This document shows, one piece after another, positions 30,501-40,083 of a stretch of DNA of 48,606 nucleotides. Source of the stretch: a virus; the IMG/VR virus record IMGVR_UViG_3300025669_000052, positions 1-48,606 of that record. One strand, given 5' to 3'. Below the pieces are notes generated by a model that saw only the letters and a program-made list of their open reading frames with translations, was not told the origin of the DNA and made no database searches. The position numbers were made by a program, and so were the translations under genes. The first letter of the stretch is position 1; each line of letters opens with the position of its first letter.

Positions 30501-31869
30501 CTTTAAAAGCTATATTGTTGTGAGTTATTTCTTTACCAAAAGTAGGAGATCCTTTTTTTATATCAGTAGGAACTAACTGTCTAAACACATCTAAGTCTTG
30601 ATAAGTTGGTTCTCTCAGTTTACCTAATTGTTCTTTCTTAGTTAGAACAGATTTCTTTGTCTTTGATACATATGCTATTTCTTTCTCACCTTGCTTAATT
30701 ATACGTTCAGCTTTAGCTTTAGCAGCTTTGGCAACAATCTTTGTTTTTTCTGCAAGAACATCATTGGAAATATAACCGTCTTTAGTTTTAAATCCTTTAG
30801 TATATTTATTTACTACAGCTCCACCCTTCTCTTCTTCTATTTTAAGTACCTCTCCTGCTTTTCTAGCTTTCTCTCTAGCTACATCATAAGACGCACGTAT
30901 CTCATCACGTATAATTTTAGTATGCTTAGAAGGAGACCATGCTTTAGATATAGTTGTACCTTCATACACCTTACCATTTAATGTGCGTATACTAGGAGTA
31001 TCTAAATCCGCATAAGAGGATTTTATTCTCCTTTCTTTCTTCTCTACTTTTGCTTCTACTACTTCTTTAACAGGAGTCTTTGCTTTAACAGGCAGTTTCT
31101 TTTTTAATAACTCAACATCTTTCTTATCAACAAATTCTTTTTCAAATGCGTCTTTTACTAATCTAGTTTCAATGGTTTGTTTCTCAGGATCGGCCTCTCT
31201 CATTGCCTCTTCTATTGCTTCCTGATCTTTCTTTCTCGGTTTAAATGTAGGAGCTTTTTCATTCTTAACTATCTCATTAATACATTTTCTTTCTTCTGGT
31301 GTGAGAGCTTTTAGTTTCTTCTGTAAAACTGCTTTAGCTGTCGCTCTCTGTTTCACATTAATTCTACCAGCACCACCTACCTTATGAAATCCTTTGAACA
31401 TTAACAACTCAGCTATGAGTGACGTTACGTATCCAGTACGAGCGCCCCAATTAGCTTCAGCCTGTTCTCCTGCCATAGTAGCTGGCTTCAATGCAAACTC
31501 CATTGCAGCACCTAACGTATTAACAGCAGCTATTTCTACATCAGATTTAGGTTGTAGAAATTTAGGAATCTTACTAGCAACAAACTCTTCTGCTGCAAGA
31601 GCATCCTCTTTAGTACCTCCAGTAGCTAAAGACATAATACCATATGATTTCTGAATAGGCCAAGCCACTAAACCAGCAAGAGTAGACCCTACTACACGAG
31701 GAGTAGCTAAAACTGCTTTACCAATAGATGATAATATATCACTATCACTAGGAGCGTGTAAAAGAACACTAGCCTCTTCTCTAGTTATTCTTTTTTTAAC
31801 ATCTTGTGGTTGTTGCTGTTGTTCAGTATCTTCAGCGTATAATAACGCTTTCGCTTCTTCTCTAGTCAT
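27505..31869 (-). CDS. Large internal virion/ejection protein, 1454 aa
   Basis: The longest gene of the window. The N-terminus carries a duplicated short motif, TREEAKALLYAE at 2-13 and TREEASVLLHAP about 26 residues later. A hydrophobic patch (TPRVVGSTLAGLVAWPIQ) and long Lys/Glu-rich helical regions follow, then a more globular region from about residue 700 (GYPVAKGIIQLTHDIEMGKF, HARNMMSNAILAHLGG). Very large internal proteins at this place are typical of podoviruses and enter the cell ahead of the DNA. Some resemble polyvalent proteins with multiple embedded domains. No RNA polymerase or lysozyme motif was spotted. It overlaps the 461-aa gene by 8 bases. Confidence 0.75.
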   Translation of the reverse strand: MTREEAKALLYAEDTEQQQQPQDVKKRITREEASVLLHAPSDSDILSSIGKAVLATPRVVGSTLAGLVAWPIQKSYGIMSLATGGTKEDALAAEEFVASKIPKFLQPKSDVEIAAVNTLGAAMEFALKPATMAGEQAEANWGARTGYVTSLIAELLMFKGFHKVGGAGRINVKQRATAKAVLQKKLKALTPEERKCINEIVKNEKAPTFKPRKKDQEAIEEAMREADPEKQTIETRLVKDAFEKEFVDKKDVELLKKKLPVKAKTPVKEVVEAKVEKKERRIKSSYADLDTPSIRTLNGKVYEGTTISKAWSPSKHTKIIRDEIRASYDVAREKARKAGEVLKIEEEKGGAVVNKYTKGFKTKDGYISNDVLAEKTKIVAKAAKAKAERIIKQGEKEIAYVSKTKKSVLTKKEQLGKLREPTYQDLDVFRQLVPTDIKKGSPTFGKEITHNNIAFKVVRSVKNKSILAKDFSYDILQNVARDAIWGYIRKVHVSDIDAFLSGKIQGKIKGTAHKVAENAIQNHIKKQLGLKQGKTRDRVAKELKTNAFREAAAYEEGKRTSVAEGKEQAIEDAHFGGEEAPRSGKSIRDKQEAKKQTNEEALAEVKETAGPVKKISVAEYKKQKAKENVVERIDNAAIEKFAGHRATLETKSKIGKTTREQRKLETDAIIATNKAVIRKNKQLSKKIKEVEEHPVTTEGGTTLYSGFPIHKAIKTYIKHTKGDAWKKLTGDIAPKLLDKLPYGIGKGINRALIYEYRGTLKDTSKFMKNMEDMNSHQAVGREYAINLGNRLQSLPEASQLKIAESIRGEMPKNLSKVEKLLAEESRDVFIALGKQATDLGLLNKKDFFAHVGKYMPRLYTKMEYKKLVRKYGEQVPDKMGLDRFKKRLDIDKEKRKALGEILTPGYPVAKGIIQLTHDIEMGKFFLKISENKDWTFNPSTKKTIPKGFRKLPINKRLGELSGKRVHPEIWEDITAVVHEQSKGERARAKMLAAWKFGKVVASPKTHARNMMSNAILAHLGGLPLYEQPYYLYKAAQQMKGRGEFWVAASKEGLMKSTFTHAELKAMFTEVELQLKGAKADSLSEKIGVIGSAWDKGKKGAAWAAKKYEAEEQWFKIAKFMHNVKKKKMSYKDAALDAEKWLFNYSKVTKAQHKYRTKWYGAPFATFTMKAMPRIAEAALTTPHRFLLPAAMIYGLEQAATSVIGDSPEQAKAKKEHRPDYMKSITDKIGLPSFPRVPFVDDNGREHYLSLSYILPWGDIAESGGFANILPGGISPMGMPIVSELAQQRTVKGFDWFTQKDIVPEEETVGKSKVDKLKTHIKYRAAHVAKTALPTPVIGAAKIISNLRGKPDYRGREQSTGLVLLNELLGLKVYPVNYTDQMVRAISKTHPKKGVMAGRIKRQIRTLHIKKAAMKKKGKSTKRYDDAIEKKINQIRGMAAEISKSAKSFNKIKGD

Positions 31870-33247
31870 TAGATAATTCCATTATAAGTGTTAAGGCTTC
31901 TTCTTCACCACCGGGAAGTTCTCCCCTGTCAAGTGCAGCTTTAATATCTGGAACTGTTGTGTATTTAACCTTACCTGATAAGGCTTTTTTAGTTTCTTTA
32001 TTAGATGGTTTCCATTTCTCTACTTCTGCTTGTTCATCAAATGCTTCTACCTCTTCTTTAGTTGCTCCTAAATCAGAAGGATTGCCATCCTGTCTCATAT
32101 ACTCACGAGCTATAATCATTTTTTGAGAATATGCTTCATCTTCAATTCGTTCTACATGTTCATTATAATCCTCAATCAAAGGATCAATATTTTTAATAGC
32201 ATTAACTCGTATCTTCTCTCTCATTTCATAACTAGAACGTAATTCTTTAAGAGTTTTATTTACTACGTTTTTGCTATTAGTTTTTAAAGTATCCGCAGCA
32301 GCTTTTATTTCAGCATTTTGTTTTCGATAGAGTCTATCTAACATAGCTTCATTCTGACTCTGTGCTGTAGCAACCTGTTTTAACAATTCAGGATTGTATT
32401 GATTGGCTATAGCAAACTGGGTTAGTCTTTTACCTCGTTCTTTATATCCTTCTATCATTTTTTGTGTGGAAACATTGTTAGCTTTTTGTATTTTAGATTC
32501 AATACTATTTATTTTAGCTTTTAGTTTCGCACTAGCTGCAATTCTCATATCAACATTTTTATTTTTTGAATTGCTCACTGTTTTTAATTTCGCTTTAACT
32601 GTGTTTAATTGTTTAGTATGTTCTGCCACATCTCCACGTATCATAGCTGCCGGATCTGTTATTACAAATGGAAGATTGAATAACTTAGAAGCAAATTGTA
32701 AATCATATTGTCTAGGAGACATTTTAACAGGGACACCAGTTTTTTTATTAGTTAATAAACCTGTACTAGGATTATATTTAACATTATTTCCATGTATAGA
32801 TTCTATTAATGCAACACTCCTAGGATCACTTAATATATCTTGTCCACGTTGAGTTGTTATACCTAACTGTTCGTTTATATTTATTTGAACAGGAGTTATA
32901 GATGCCTTTATCTCTTGCATTTCTGCTTTACGTTTTTCATTCTCTAGGGCAAAGCCCTCCTGTCTCTGTTTAAAAGTTGCAGCTTCCCTCTTGTCTTGTA
33001 ATAGAGATTGTTTTCTAGCGAAATCATTAGATTTAATAGCTTCTTCTAAACGCCTATCATTATTTTCGGCAGATCGTCTAGCAAAACCCCTGTCTTCTTG
33101 CTGAGTTTGTAATTGTGATGCCATGAATAACTGTTTCATTCCTCTAGCTTCACGATCATCCGCCCGATCTGAATTTATATTCATCTGTTTATTGAGGTTG
33201 TCAATACCTCTTGCAATTGGCTCATAAAATTCTGCACTATATCCCAT
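31862..33247 (-). CDS. Coiled-coil internal virion protein, 461 aa
   Basis: Almost entirely helical. Residues 20-115 (DDREARGMKQLFMASQLQTQ, RRLEEAIKSNDFARKQ) and 225-350 are strong coiled coil rich in Gln, Arg, Lys and Glu. A short globular region (VALIESIHGNNVKYNPSTGLL) sits between them. The C-terminus is acidic. Position between the 382-aa and 1454-aa proteins suggests an internal core or ejection component. AGGAGAT precedes the start. Confidence 0.7.
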   Translation of the reverse strand: MGYSAEFYEPIARGIDNLNKQMNINSDRADDREARGMKQLFMASQLQTQQEDRGFARRSAENNDRRLEEAIKSNDFARKQSLLQDKREAATFKQRQEGFALENEKRKAEMQEIKASITPVQININEQLGITTQRGQDILSDPRSVALIESIHGNNVKYNPSTGLLTNKKTGVPVKMSPRQYDLQFASKLFNLPFVITDPAAMIRGDVAEHTKQLNTVKAKLKTVSNSKNKNVDMRIAASAKLKAKINSIESKIQKANNVSTQKMIEGYKERGKRLTQFAIANQYNPELLKQVATAQSQNEAMLDRLYRKQNAEIKAAADTLKTNSKNVVNKTLKELRSSYEMREKIRVNAIKNIDPLIEDYNEHVERIEDEAYSQKMIIAREYMRQDGNPSDLGATKEEVEAFDEQAEVEKWKPSNKETKKALSGKVKYTTVPDIKAALDRGELPGGEEEALTLIMELSND

Positions 33248-33264
33248 TATATCTCCTATTCTTA

Positions 33265-34413
33265 TTAACCAAACTGAGCACCGTCACTATCATCACCATC
33301 GTATGATGTATCACCATAAGCATCAATATCAAAACCGCCAATACCCGGAGCATTAGGCCCACCAAAGCCACCATAATCACTATCCTCACCACCTGATTCT
33401 ACTGATGCCATAAAGTCTTCAATACTCATACCTGCTGGTAAAGAACCCGGCCCCATATATGCTGCTCCAGCCTGACTAGGATTATTTGTTAAAGACTTAG
33501 AATATGCGTCTGGATCACTATAAGCCTGTTCCTTTGTGAATCCCTCACGATTACCACCATCACCCTGACTCTGACCAAAAGGATTTATTAAATGCCCAAG
33601 ACTCATAATCCTTCCTCTGTCACGATGTTCTTCCATTTTTGCTGACAGTTGTCCTGCACGAGACAGTTCAGTTTTAGTATTCACTTGATCTGGATTTTTT
33701 ATATCATCAGTTATACCTTGCATATCAGCATCTACGTTTTGTGCAGCATTCGGATCTCTGCCTAATCCAGCTTCTCTTATTGCCGTACCCTCTTCAGAAA
33801 AAGGATCTATTCCCCACTCACTGAAAAGACTAGTTAAATCTTTTTTCATTGCTGCTCTTTTTGCTACATCCCCAAACATGCCTAATATACTCGGAAACAT
33901 TCCTGATGCTACACCACTAGCAGCTCCAGTTCCAATTGCTCGTGTAGTATGAGCGCCTGCTTGTTTAGCCATATATCCTGTTGTTGCAGCAACCAACCCC
34001 TCTCGTTTAAAATCTCCTAAACCCCATTGGCCTATGCCCAAACTTCGTTCTATTTGTTTATCAAAAGCATCTGTTTGAAAATCTCCAGTTGTGTCTTCAG
34101 CCGAAGCATTTTGTTCACCACCACTCTCTGGATTAGCAAAGTCATCACTATAATAACCATCATTAGAAGGAGCAATATTTAAATAATCATTCATATAACT
34201 GTTATCATATTCTGGATCTCCAAATGCATTACTCTTCATTTGAAATTTTTGCTGGGTATTTATAGTTTCTCTTTGTGCTTCCGGGGCATAATTTTGATAT
34301 GCTTGAGATTCATCTGTGGTGTACTGTCTGCCACTAACGTTTATCTGTCCTTGTAAACGTTTTAAATAATCATTTTCTTCTGGTGTATACTGCTCTTGTT
34401 GATCTTGTGCCAT
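33265..34413 (-). CDS. Internal virion protein, 382 aa, disordered and acidic
   Basis: Gln/Tyr/Asn-rich N-terminus (QYTPEENDYLKRLQGQ), a short Gly/Ala-rich middle (GTGAASGVASGMFPSILGMFG) that could insert in membrane, and a Gly/Asp-rich tail (YGDTSYDGDDSDG). There is no known domain. Such chains are common among ejected virion proteins. Adjacent genes on both sides share this low-complexity character. AAGGAGA lies upstream. Confidence 0.65.
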   Translation of the reverse strand: MAQDQQEQYTPEENDYLKRLQGQINVSGRQYTTDESQAYQNYAPEAQRETINTQQKFQMKSNAFGDPEYDNSYMNDYLNIAPSNDGYYSDDFANPESGGEQNASAEDTTGDFQTDAFDKQIERSLGIGQWGLGDFKREGLVAATTGYMAKQAGAHTTRAIGTGAASGVASGMFPSILGMFGDVAKRAAMKKDLTSLFSEWGIDPFSEEGTAIREAGLGRDPNAAQNVDADMQGITDDIKNPDQVNTKTELSRAGQLSAKMEEHRDRGRIMSLGHLINPFGQSQGDGGNREGFTKEQAYSDPDAYSKSLTNNPSQAGAAYMGPGSLPAGMSIEDFMASVESGGEDSDYGGFGGPNAPGIGGFDIDAYGDTSYDGDDSDGAQFG

Positions 34414-34425
34414 TTCAAATTCTCC

Positions 34426-34908
34426 TTATAAAAACCCTAATAGTCCACCAAGCGCACCTAAACCAGCACCCCATTTTTTATTCTTATCACTCTTACTACC
34501 AAACATAGAAGCTAGTCCATAACCCATACCAGCTCCACCAATAGCTCCACCTAATCTTCCTCCCCAATTAAAACCTCCGCTACTTCCACTACCAGTAGTT
34601 CCGTTACCGCCCCATTTACTTCCACCAGTACCCCACTTATCAGCAATATTAGAACCTAAATTAAATGTGGAAGTTCCCATAGAGAATTCTTGAGCATCGG
34701 CAGCCGCATCTTGAGATTGTTTCTGCAAATTATATGAGTCTTGCCATTGTTTACTAGAAGTGGCTCTGTCCCTATCAGCTTGTTCTTTAGCTAATTTTGA
34801 TGCTACAGTATCTCGTGCTACACCATATTGTCCTTCTAACATCCAATTATAAGGTCTTCTTTTTCGTCCGCCACCTCTTTGTCCATATGCACTATTAGTA
34901 TAACTCAT
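34426..34908 (-). CDS. Glycine-rich virion protein, 160 aa
   Basis: Basic N-terminus (GQRGGGRKRRPYNW), a Gln-rich helix to about 75, and a Gly-rich C-terminus with glycine-zipper repeats (GGRLGGAIGGAGMGYGLASMFG, GAGLGALGGLLGFL). Glycine zippers insert in membranes, so the protein may help form the DNA conduit with its large neighbours. Function inferred from composition and position only. Confidence 0.65.
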   Translation of the reverse strand: MSYTNSAYGQRGGGRKRRPYNWMLEGQYGVARDTVASKLAKEQADRDRATSSKQWQDSYNLQKQSQDAAADAQEFSMGTSTFNLGSNIADKWGTGGSKWGGNGTTGSGSSGGFNWGGRLGGAIGGAGMGYGLASMFGSKSDKNKKWGAGLGALGGLLGFL

Positions 34909-34923
34909 TTATAAATACTCCTT

Positions 34924-35439
34924 CTATTTTTTATAAAAACTTGGATCATATCTACGCCGATACCATTCTGTTTGTTTTATGGAATCTCGTGCACTAGGCA
35001 TCGTTTGCCATAAAGTTTGAAGACTCTCTGGAGAGGCTCTGTCTATATAACTCTGTGTCATTAAAGCATTTCGTTCTTTCATGAGTTGCCTATCTTTAGT
35101 AGCTTCCCTATTACCAGAAATATTTACAGCAACGCTGCCTAATCCTAGAAGTTTTGTAATGGGCATTGCTTTAATAGCATCATCTAATCTACTCTTTTTG
35201 TTTGCATATGTTAAATCGTGCCGTCTGCCACGTTCAGCAATATCTTGTTCTTTTAAACCATATGAATTAGCAAAGTTTGTGGACTCCTGCTCTCTCTTCT
35301 TTTCAGTAGCTCCATAATTTTGATACAGTCGTCTCAATTGTAACTGAGGAATAGCAGCATAAGAATTTCGTTGACTAGTTAATCTAATTTGTTCTTGTAA
35401 TCTAGGATCACTAGCAAAATGTCTTAATGGTTGTCTCAT
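34924..35439 (-). CDS. Virion-block hypothetical protein, 171 aa
   Basis: Helical, rich in Arg, Gln and Leu (LRHFASDPRLQEQIRL, LQLRRLYQNYG). A short apolar stretch in the middle reads AMPITKLLGLGSVAVNISG. The end is basic and aromatic (EWYRRRYDPSFYKK). Close spacing to both neighbours puts it in the internal-protein group. I do not recognise the family. Confidence 0.6.
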   Translation of the reverse strand: MRQPLRHFASDPRLQEQIRLTSQRNSYAAIPQLQLRRLYQNYGATEKKREQESTNFANSYGLKEQDIAERGRRHDLTYANKKSRLDDAIKAMPITKLLGLGSVAVNISGNREATKDRQLMKERNALMTQSYIDRASPESLQTLWQTMPSARDSIKQTEWYRRRYDPSFYKK

Positions 35440-35445
35440 TTATTA

Positions 35446-36501
35446 TTAACCTTTCATTATAAATGCTAAAGCAAAATATGGTGGAACAAAAGCAATATCT
35501 TCTGTAGCAATAGTATGATTATCATGAGCACCAGCAGTATCAGAGTGATCAACAGCTTGTGCATAACCAGTATGAGAATTTCCCTTATGATTATGTCCTC
35601 CAGCAGAGGAACAGGTAGCCACTGTTCCATTAACAGTATTGTCACCAGCATTCTGATTATCATTTGCAGCAGAATCTAATTGAATAAAATGATCTCTTAA
35701 ATCAGGTGTTCCGTTGTCTCCATTACATAAATACCAACCGGAAGGTGGAGTAGTAGATTCATACATTCCTATTATACCAGAAACATTTGCAAAATCAGCA
35801 GAAGCATTTGTCCAAGCACTCAAATAATATCTTTTAATCTGTGCTGTTAGAGTTAATCCTATTGTATGTGTATGATCACCAGCAGGAGTATAATCAAAAC
35901 AAGGTACTTCACCCACAACATTTCCTGTTGTAGTTCCTGTTCTATGATCATGATTTCCTGAAGCACTAGATGTAACACTATCCGCTACCTGTGAAGCAAC
36001 ACTAGTGATTGTAGCACCAGCTTTTAATAATCTAGCATTATCTTTAACAACGGATAGTCCAGCTATATCACTAATACTCAAAACTAGAGTATTTTGTGGA
36101 TATTTAGCATTGTTTGCCTGAGCTTTAATAAATACTAATTGTTCAGTTCCCGGTTCAAAATCTTCAACCGTAGCAGTATGTGTACCAGTATATTTATTAG
36201 CTGTCCCAGCAGCACCTTCAGAAAAAATACCTCCATCTCTAATAGTATTAAAATCAGTACCGGCATGATATGTACTGTCGTTAGTTGTATAAATTATATC
36301 ATTATGTGTTGCATCAGTTTCATCAACAGCATATGTATCCCCAGCACCAACAATCCACAAATCATTAGCAGCAGCATATAGATCCCATCCGGTAGGCGCA
36401 GTAGTTCCTCCTTGATATGGAAGAATTAAACCTGTAGGAACATGATTTTTATATGCTCTATTAGAATGTAATGCGAGTAATCCGTATCTTTTACCTATCA
36501 T
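35446..36501 (-). CDS. Tail fibre with two tail-collar-type repeats
   Basis: 351 residues. Two related modules: TGLILPYQGGTTAPTGWDLY at about 22-41, and SGIIGMYESTTPPSGWYLC followed by PDLRDHF in the second half. P-x-GW plus PDLR are marks of the phage tail collar domain. Each module is followed by His/Asn/Gly-rich text (GHDHRTG, GDHTHTIG, GGHNHKG) like the metal-binding knot of T4-type fibre ends. It probably sits at the tail tip and contacts the host surface. Confidence 0.75.
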   Translation of the reverse strand: MIGKRYGLLALHSNRAYKNHVPTGLILPYQGGTTAPTGWDLYAAANDLWIVGAGDTYAVDETDATHNDIIYTTNDSTYHAGTDFNTIRDGGIFSEGAAGTANKYTGTHTATVEDFEPGTEQLVFIKAQANNAKYPQNTLVLSISDIAGLSVVKDNARLLKAGATITSVASQVADSVTSSASGNHDHRTGTTTGNVVGEVPCFDYTPAGDHTHTIGLTLTAQIKRYYLSAWTNASADFANVSGIIGMYESTTPPSGWYLCNGDNGTPDLRDHFIQLDSAANDNQNAGDNTVNGTVATCSSAGGHNHKGNSHTGYAQAVDHSDTAGAHDNHTIATEDIAFVPPYFALAFIMKG

Positions 36502-36505
36502 ATTA

Positions 36506-37345
36506 TTATGCCCACGCAGCTACTTCATTAGTGTTACCGAATTGTAAAACGATTCCAATTAATTTGGCATCCCCAACCATTGTATCTCCAGCATCAGCGC
36601 CTTCCCGATATACTTTAAGATGAATCATATGTCCTAATGCAGCAGAACCAGCTATTGTTACCGCACCAGTTGCGGCAGATATATGTAATTGCCCATCTAA
36701 CCCTGTTCCAGCAGCATCATTAACCTCTACAGCAGTTCCTAAAGCAGCATCCATTTCTTCAGCATCCGTGTACGAACCACCTTGTATACCCCATCTACAA
36801 ACTTGAGCAGCAGTAGCTCCAGATGTAGGCATCCAATAAAATTTAGCCTTCACCGTACTCCTATCCCACGTAGACGGCATAACTAAATCAAACTCAATAT
36901 ACTCAGTAGTAGCAGCATCAAATGAATAATAAGATAAATTAATATCATTATTAGCTAACTCTTCCGTACCAAATACAGCACCATTAGTTGAAGACCGTGT
37001 AAATGCACCAGCACCCAACCACATGTGATCATACTTCAATCCTAATCCTGTATAGAACTCATCCAAATCTGTTGCCTTAGCAGCATCTCTAAAGAAATCA
37101 GTAAACGATTGACAATGAGTTAGTACCCACCGCTCATCACCAGAAGCACTAGTAGGTGTTACAAAGTCTACTCCATCATCAGTCTCTCCACTAGCAGAAT
37201 CATAATAATAAAAATACAACAGCCCTGTTGTTGCAACAATAACAAAAGCAACATCATCATCACTCAATATAGAATCTGAAATATCATCTAATGATCCAGC
37301 TCCACCACCTGCTATAATATTAGCAGCATAAACATTATTCGCCAT
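36506..37345 (-). CDS. Virion structural protein, 279 aa (fibre or tail-associated)
   Basis: Beta-rich, Gly/Ala/Thr/Asp-rich, low in Lys. N-terminal IIAGGGAGSLDDISDSILSDDD, then a lectin-like beta region (YIEFDLVMPSTWDRSTVKAKFYW) and KVYREGADAGDTMVGDA near the end. Location between the collar-type fibre and the large tail protein suggests a fibre or tail accessory. No precise family. Confidence 0.6.
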   Translation of the reverse strand: MANNVYAANIIAGGGAGSLDDISDSILSDDDVAFVIVATTGLLYFYYYDSASGETDDGVDFVTPTSASGDERWVLTHCQSFTDFFRDAAKATDLDEFYTGLGLKYDHMWLGAGAFTRSSTNGAVFGTEELANNDINLSYYSFDAATTEYIEFDLVMPSTWDRSTVKAKFYWMPTSGATAAQVCRWGIQGGSYTDAEEMDAALGTAVEVNDAAGTGLDGQLHISAATGAVTIAGSAALGHMIHLKVYREGADAGDTMVGDAKLIGIVLQFGNTNEVAAWA

Positions 37346-37356
37346 GATTTATCTCC

Positions 37357-40071
37357 CTATCTTTTTTCTGTACGTATTTTACTCGATTGTATACCCCACA
37401 TAAGAGGTTTAAATACCTCATCCGATGATATGAATTCAAATTTAAAAGAATGTGACCAAGCTATCTCATTCAAATCATTAGTTACCTTAACTACTCTATT
37501 TGATCCCGTCAGAGTAGTCATATCTAAACTACTAGCAGGAGCAGAATTGTATTTTAAACCAGCTACAGATGTATCTGATAGAGAAGGAATAACATCAACA
37601 AAGGATAATCCCGCAGCAGTTTCCGCTTTTGCTAATGTAACATCTGACCACGTAAGAGATAATCCAGAGTCAGTATTAGTATCACTTCTGTAATAAATGC
37701 TAACAGTAGCACCAGATGAATCTAGTTTTTTTGTAACTAATTTTAATCTTCTTATTAAACTCTCATCCCATTGACTGCCAGTTGGAAAAAAATCACCCAC
37801 AGTAACAGTTCCCGTAATGTCAGAACCGTTCCAACTGTTACCTGTTTCTAATTCATAAATTCTACCATCATTAGAACCGCCATATATATACTGATCACCA
37901 GTTGTAGCTATAGCTTGAATACCACAAGTTACTCTAGAACCTAAATTCCAACTCTTTTTAAACCATTTTTTTCTTCTTACATCGTATACAAGCCACGTAT
38001 TTAAATATGTAGAAGTACTAGTGGGTATTAAAATATTCCATTCATTATTTGTGCTGTCAAACCAAGATTGAGAATCATTAAAATATGTAAAGTTAACACT
38101 ATCAGAATCATTAGGATCAAAATAGTTTTCTATTCCTTTAACTGGATGTATAATAGCACCATCAAACATAACTGGCCCTTGATGACTAACCCACATTGCT
38201 ACGTTTCTTTCTACATCTTCACCAACATTAAACCCAACTTCGGCAGTACACAATGTTCCGGGAGCTGGACAACCAACTCCAAATGAAATTGGATATAATT
38301 TATAATCAACAGGTGTGTCTCCCGTCATTAACCACACTTCATTATTTTTTAGTATAACAAACATACTCAATATATTAGAACCAAACCTATTATATAATTG
38401 AGTAGCAGCAGTAATCTCTTCCACTGATCCAACATAGATACTCTGGTATCCATTATCAGAACTGTCTAATCCATTAAACATGTGTGGATTATTATCAACT
38501 GAAAAATCTATTCTGTTACCTTGATTACCTTCAACAAAACCACACATCATTAATTTATTTTTATACTGTGCAGGAAATTTATATATTTCAACATCTTCTT
38601 GTGCTGGTATACCAGTTACTATATCAACAGTTACTTCATTATCAGCAGTGCCAGTAAATGTGCCATCAATAGAGAGTCTATAAGCATAACCTATTGTACC
38701 AAACAATTCCTTTTGTTCTTCATCAGTAGGAGGAGTCCAATATAATAATCCAGTTTGAGAACAACTAGAATCGCCAGCCGTATCTAATGTTTCATCTGTA
38801 TATGTTAGGTTTGCCCAAGCACTACCATTCCAATATTGTATACCATCAGCAGCAGTAAACTGTGCATCAGCAACATTCAACAATGATCCTAACATTGTTA
38901 ATTTAATTGCTGCCATACGATCATCGAACATTAAATAAATAAAATCATTAGCAACTAATTGACCTACATATAAACCAACTGGTAAATCAACAGTAGAAGG
39001 TTCTCTAACATGTAAGGTAAAATCTTCATATGATGTATTCGAATGTTGGTATCTTTGTGCTTGTATTGGTTTACGATAAATACCGTCCCAAATATTTGTT
39101 ATTGCTTGCATCGGTTTATCAACAGTTATCTGATAAATATTTGCAACACAGTGTACCGCAGCAGACATTGTTACTTCTACTGTGTAAGCATACGCATACC
39201 GTTCTTTAAAATGTTTTGCTTTTGCTGTACTAACTGTACTAACAAAAGATAGTGTACCAGTTTTAGTTAGTTTTTCAGTGCCATCAACCAGAGTAGTAAC
39301 AGCATCAAAGGAAGTTCCCGTCCAATGTTTAACTACTAACGTATCTGTAGTAGCAGCATTTTCATTAGCATTACTAGGATCAACATATAATTTAAAACCT
39401 TGCAACGGAGCAGTTGAAAGAATTAACGCAAATCCTCTATCATCAGTATCTATTGTAAAATAATCAGAGACAATTCTATTTCTAGATACATCTGTTTCAT
39501 CTATTGGTAAAGCAGCAGCTCCATCAACATCAGCTATTACAGATGAAAACACAGCCATAACATCAGCTTCAGTACCTTCCCAAACTAAAGACTCTTCTTG
39601 ATTACAATACGCTACCACACCAGACGGGCCAATACCAAATCTTCCGGTCAAATTAGCACTAGCATCAGCATGTAGAGCTGTGGTATTAAACACACCAGTT
39701 CCTTCAGCAGTTCCTACAGCAGAGTTACTGTAATGAACTTCTCCATTACCACTAGAATCTGATGCATGAACTAAAAGATAGGAATCAGCAGTTCTATTTG
39801 TTCTAAAATGTAGACCACTATTAATATTTATATGATCTACAATAGCTGTAGAATTGAAATCAAAGTTTCCATTAACACCTTCAATACCACTTTCACAGTA
39901 CCTCATGTTAATTAGTTCTTGAAAGTTCTCAGCCCCTATTAAAATTGGATCAACACTAGGCAACCACTGTCCATTGAAATTATATATCTTATCTTTCAAA
40001 GGAACGTTTTCAACTTTAGGTATGTCAGCTTTAATGGGTTCGAATTTTTCTTTTTTTATAACTTCAGACAA
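37357..40071 (-). CDS. Large tail protein, 904 aa
   Basis: Mostly beta. The start (YNFNGQWLPSVDPILIGAEN, INMRYCESGIEGVNG) is a pattern common in large podovirus tail proteins that describe a ring or tube of propeller-like repeats. The second half (QYIYGGSNDGRIYELETG, KWFKKSWNLGS) has propeller-type blades. It lies next to two adaptor-like genes, as the tubular B-like nozzle protein does in T7-type tails. Assigned as main short-tail/nozzle protein by size, fold and order; not certain. Confidence 0.65.
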   Translation of the reverse strand: MSEVIKKEKFEPIKADIPKVENVPLKDKIYNFNGQWLPSVDPILIGAENFQELINMRYCESGIEGVNGNFDFNSTAIVDHININSGLHFRTNRTADSYLLVHASDSSGNGEVHYSNSAVGTAEGTGVFNTTALHADASANLTGRFGIGPSGVVAYCNQEESLVWEGTEADVMAVFSSVIADVDGAAALPIDETDVSRNRIVSDYFTIDTDDRGFALILSTAPLQGFKLYVDPSNANENAATTDTLVVKHWTGTSFDAVTTLVDGTEKLTKTGTLSFVSTVSTAKAKHFKERYAYAYTVEVTMSAAVHCVANIYQITVDKPMQAITNIWDGIYRKPIQAQRYQHSNTSYEDFTLHVREPSTVDLPVGLYVGQLVANDFIYLMFDDRMAAIKLTMLGSLLNVADAQFTAADGIQYWNGSAWANLTYTDETLDTAGDSSCSQTGLLYWTPPTDEEQKELFGTIGYAYRLSIDGTFTGTADNEVTVDIVTGIPAQEDVEIYKFPAQYKNKLMMCGFVEGNQGNRIDFSVDNNPHMFNGLDSSDNGYQSIYVGSVEEITAATQLYNRFGSNILSMFVILKNNEVWLMTGDTPVDYKLYPISFGVGCPAPGTLCTAEVGFNVGEDVERNVAMWVSHQGPVMFDGAIIHPVKGIENYFDPNDSDSVNFTYFNDSQSWFDSTNNEWNILIPTSTSTYLNTWLVYDVRRKKWFKKSWNLGSRVTCGIQAIATTGDQYIYGGSNDGRIYELETGNSWNGSDITGTVTVGDFFPTGSQWDESLIRRLKLVTKKLDSSGATVSIYYRSDTNTDSGLSLTWSDVTLAKAETAAGLSFVDVIPSLSDTSVAGLKYNSAPASSLDMTTLTGSNRVVKVTNDLNEIAWSHSFKFEFISSDEVFKPLMWGIQSSKIRTEKR

Positions 40072-40083
40072 AATATTATATCC

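Noticed and set aside
35466-35663. Ile/Leu-rich 65-aa frame within the collar-type fibre gene
   Set aside because: Alternative frame of His/Asn/Gly-rich coding sequence without start signals.
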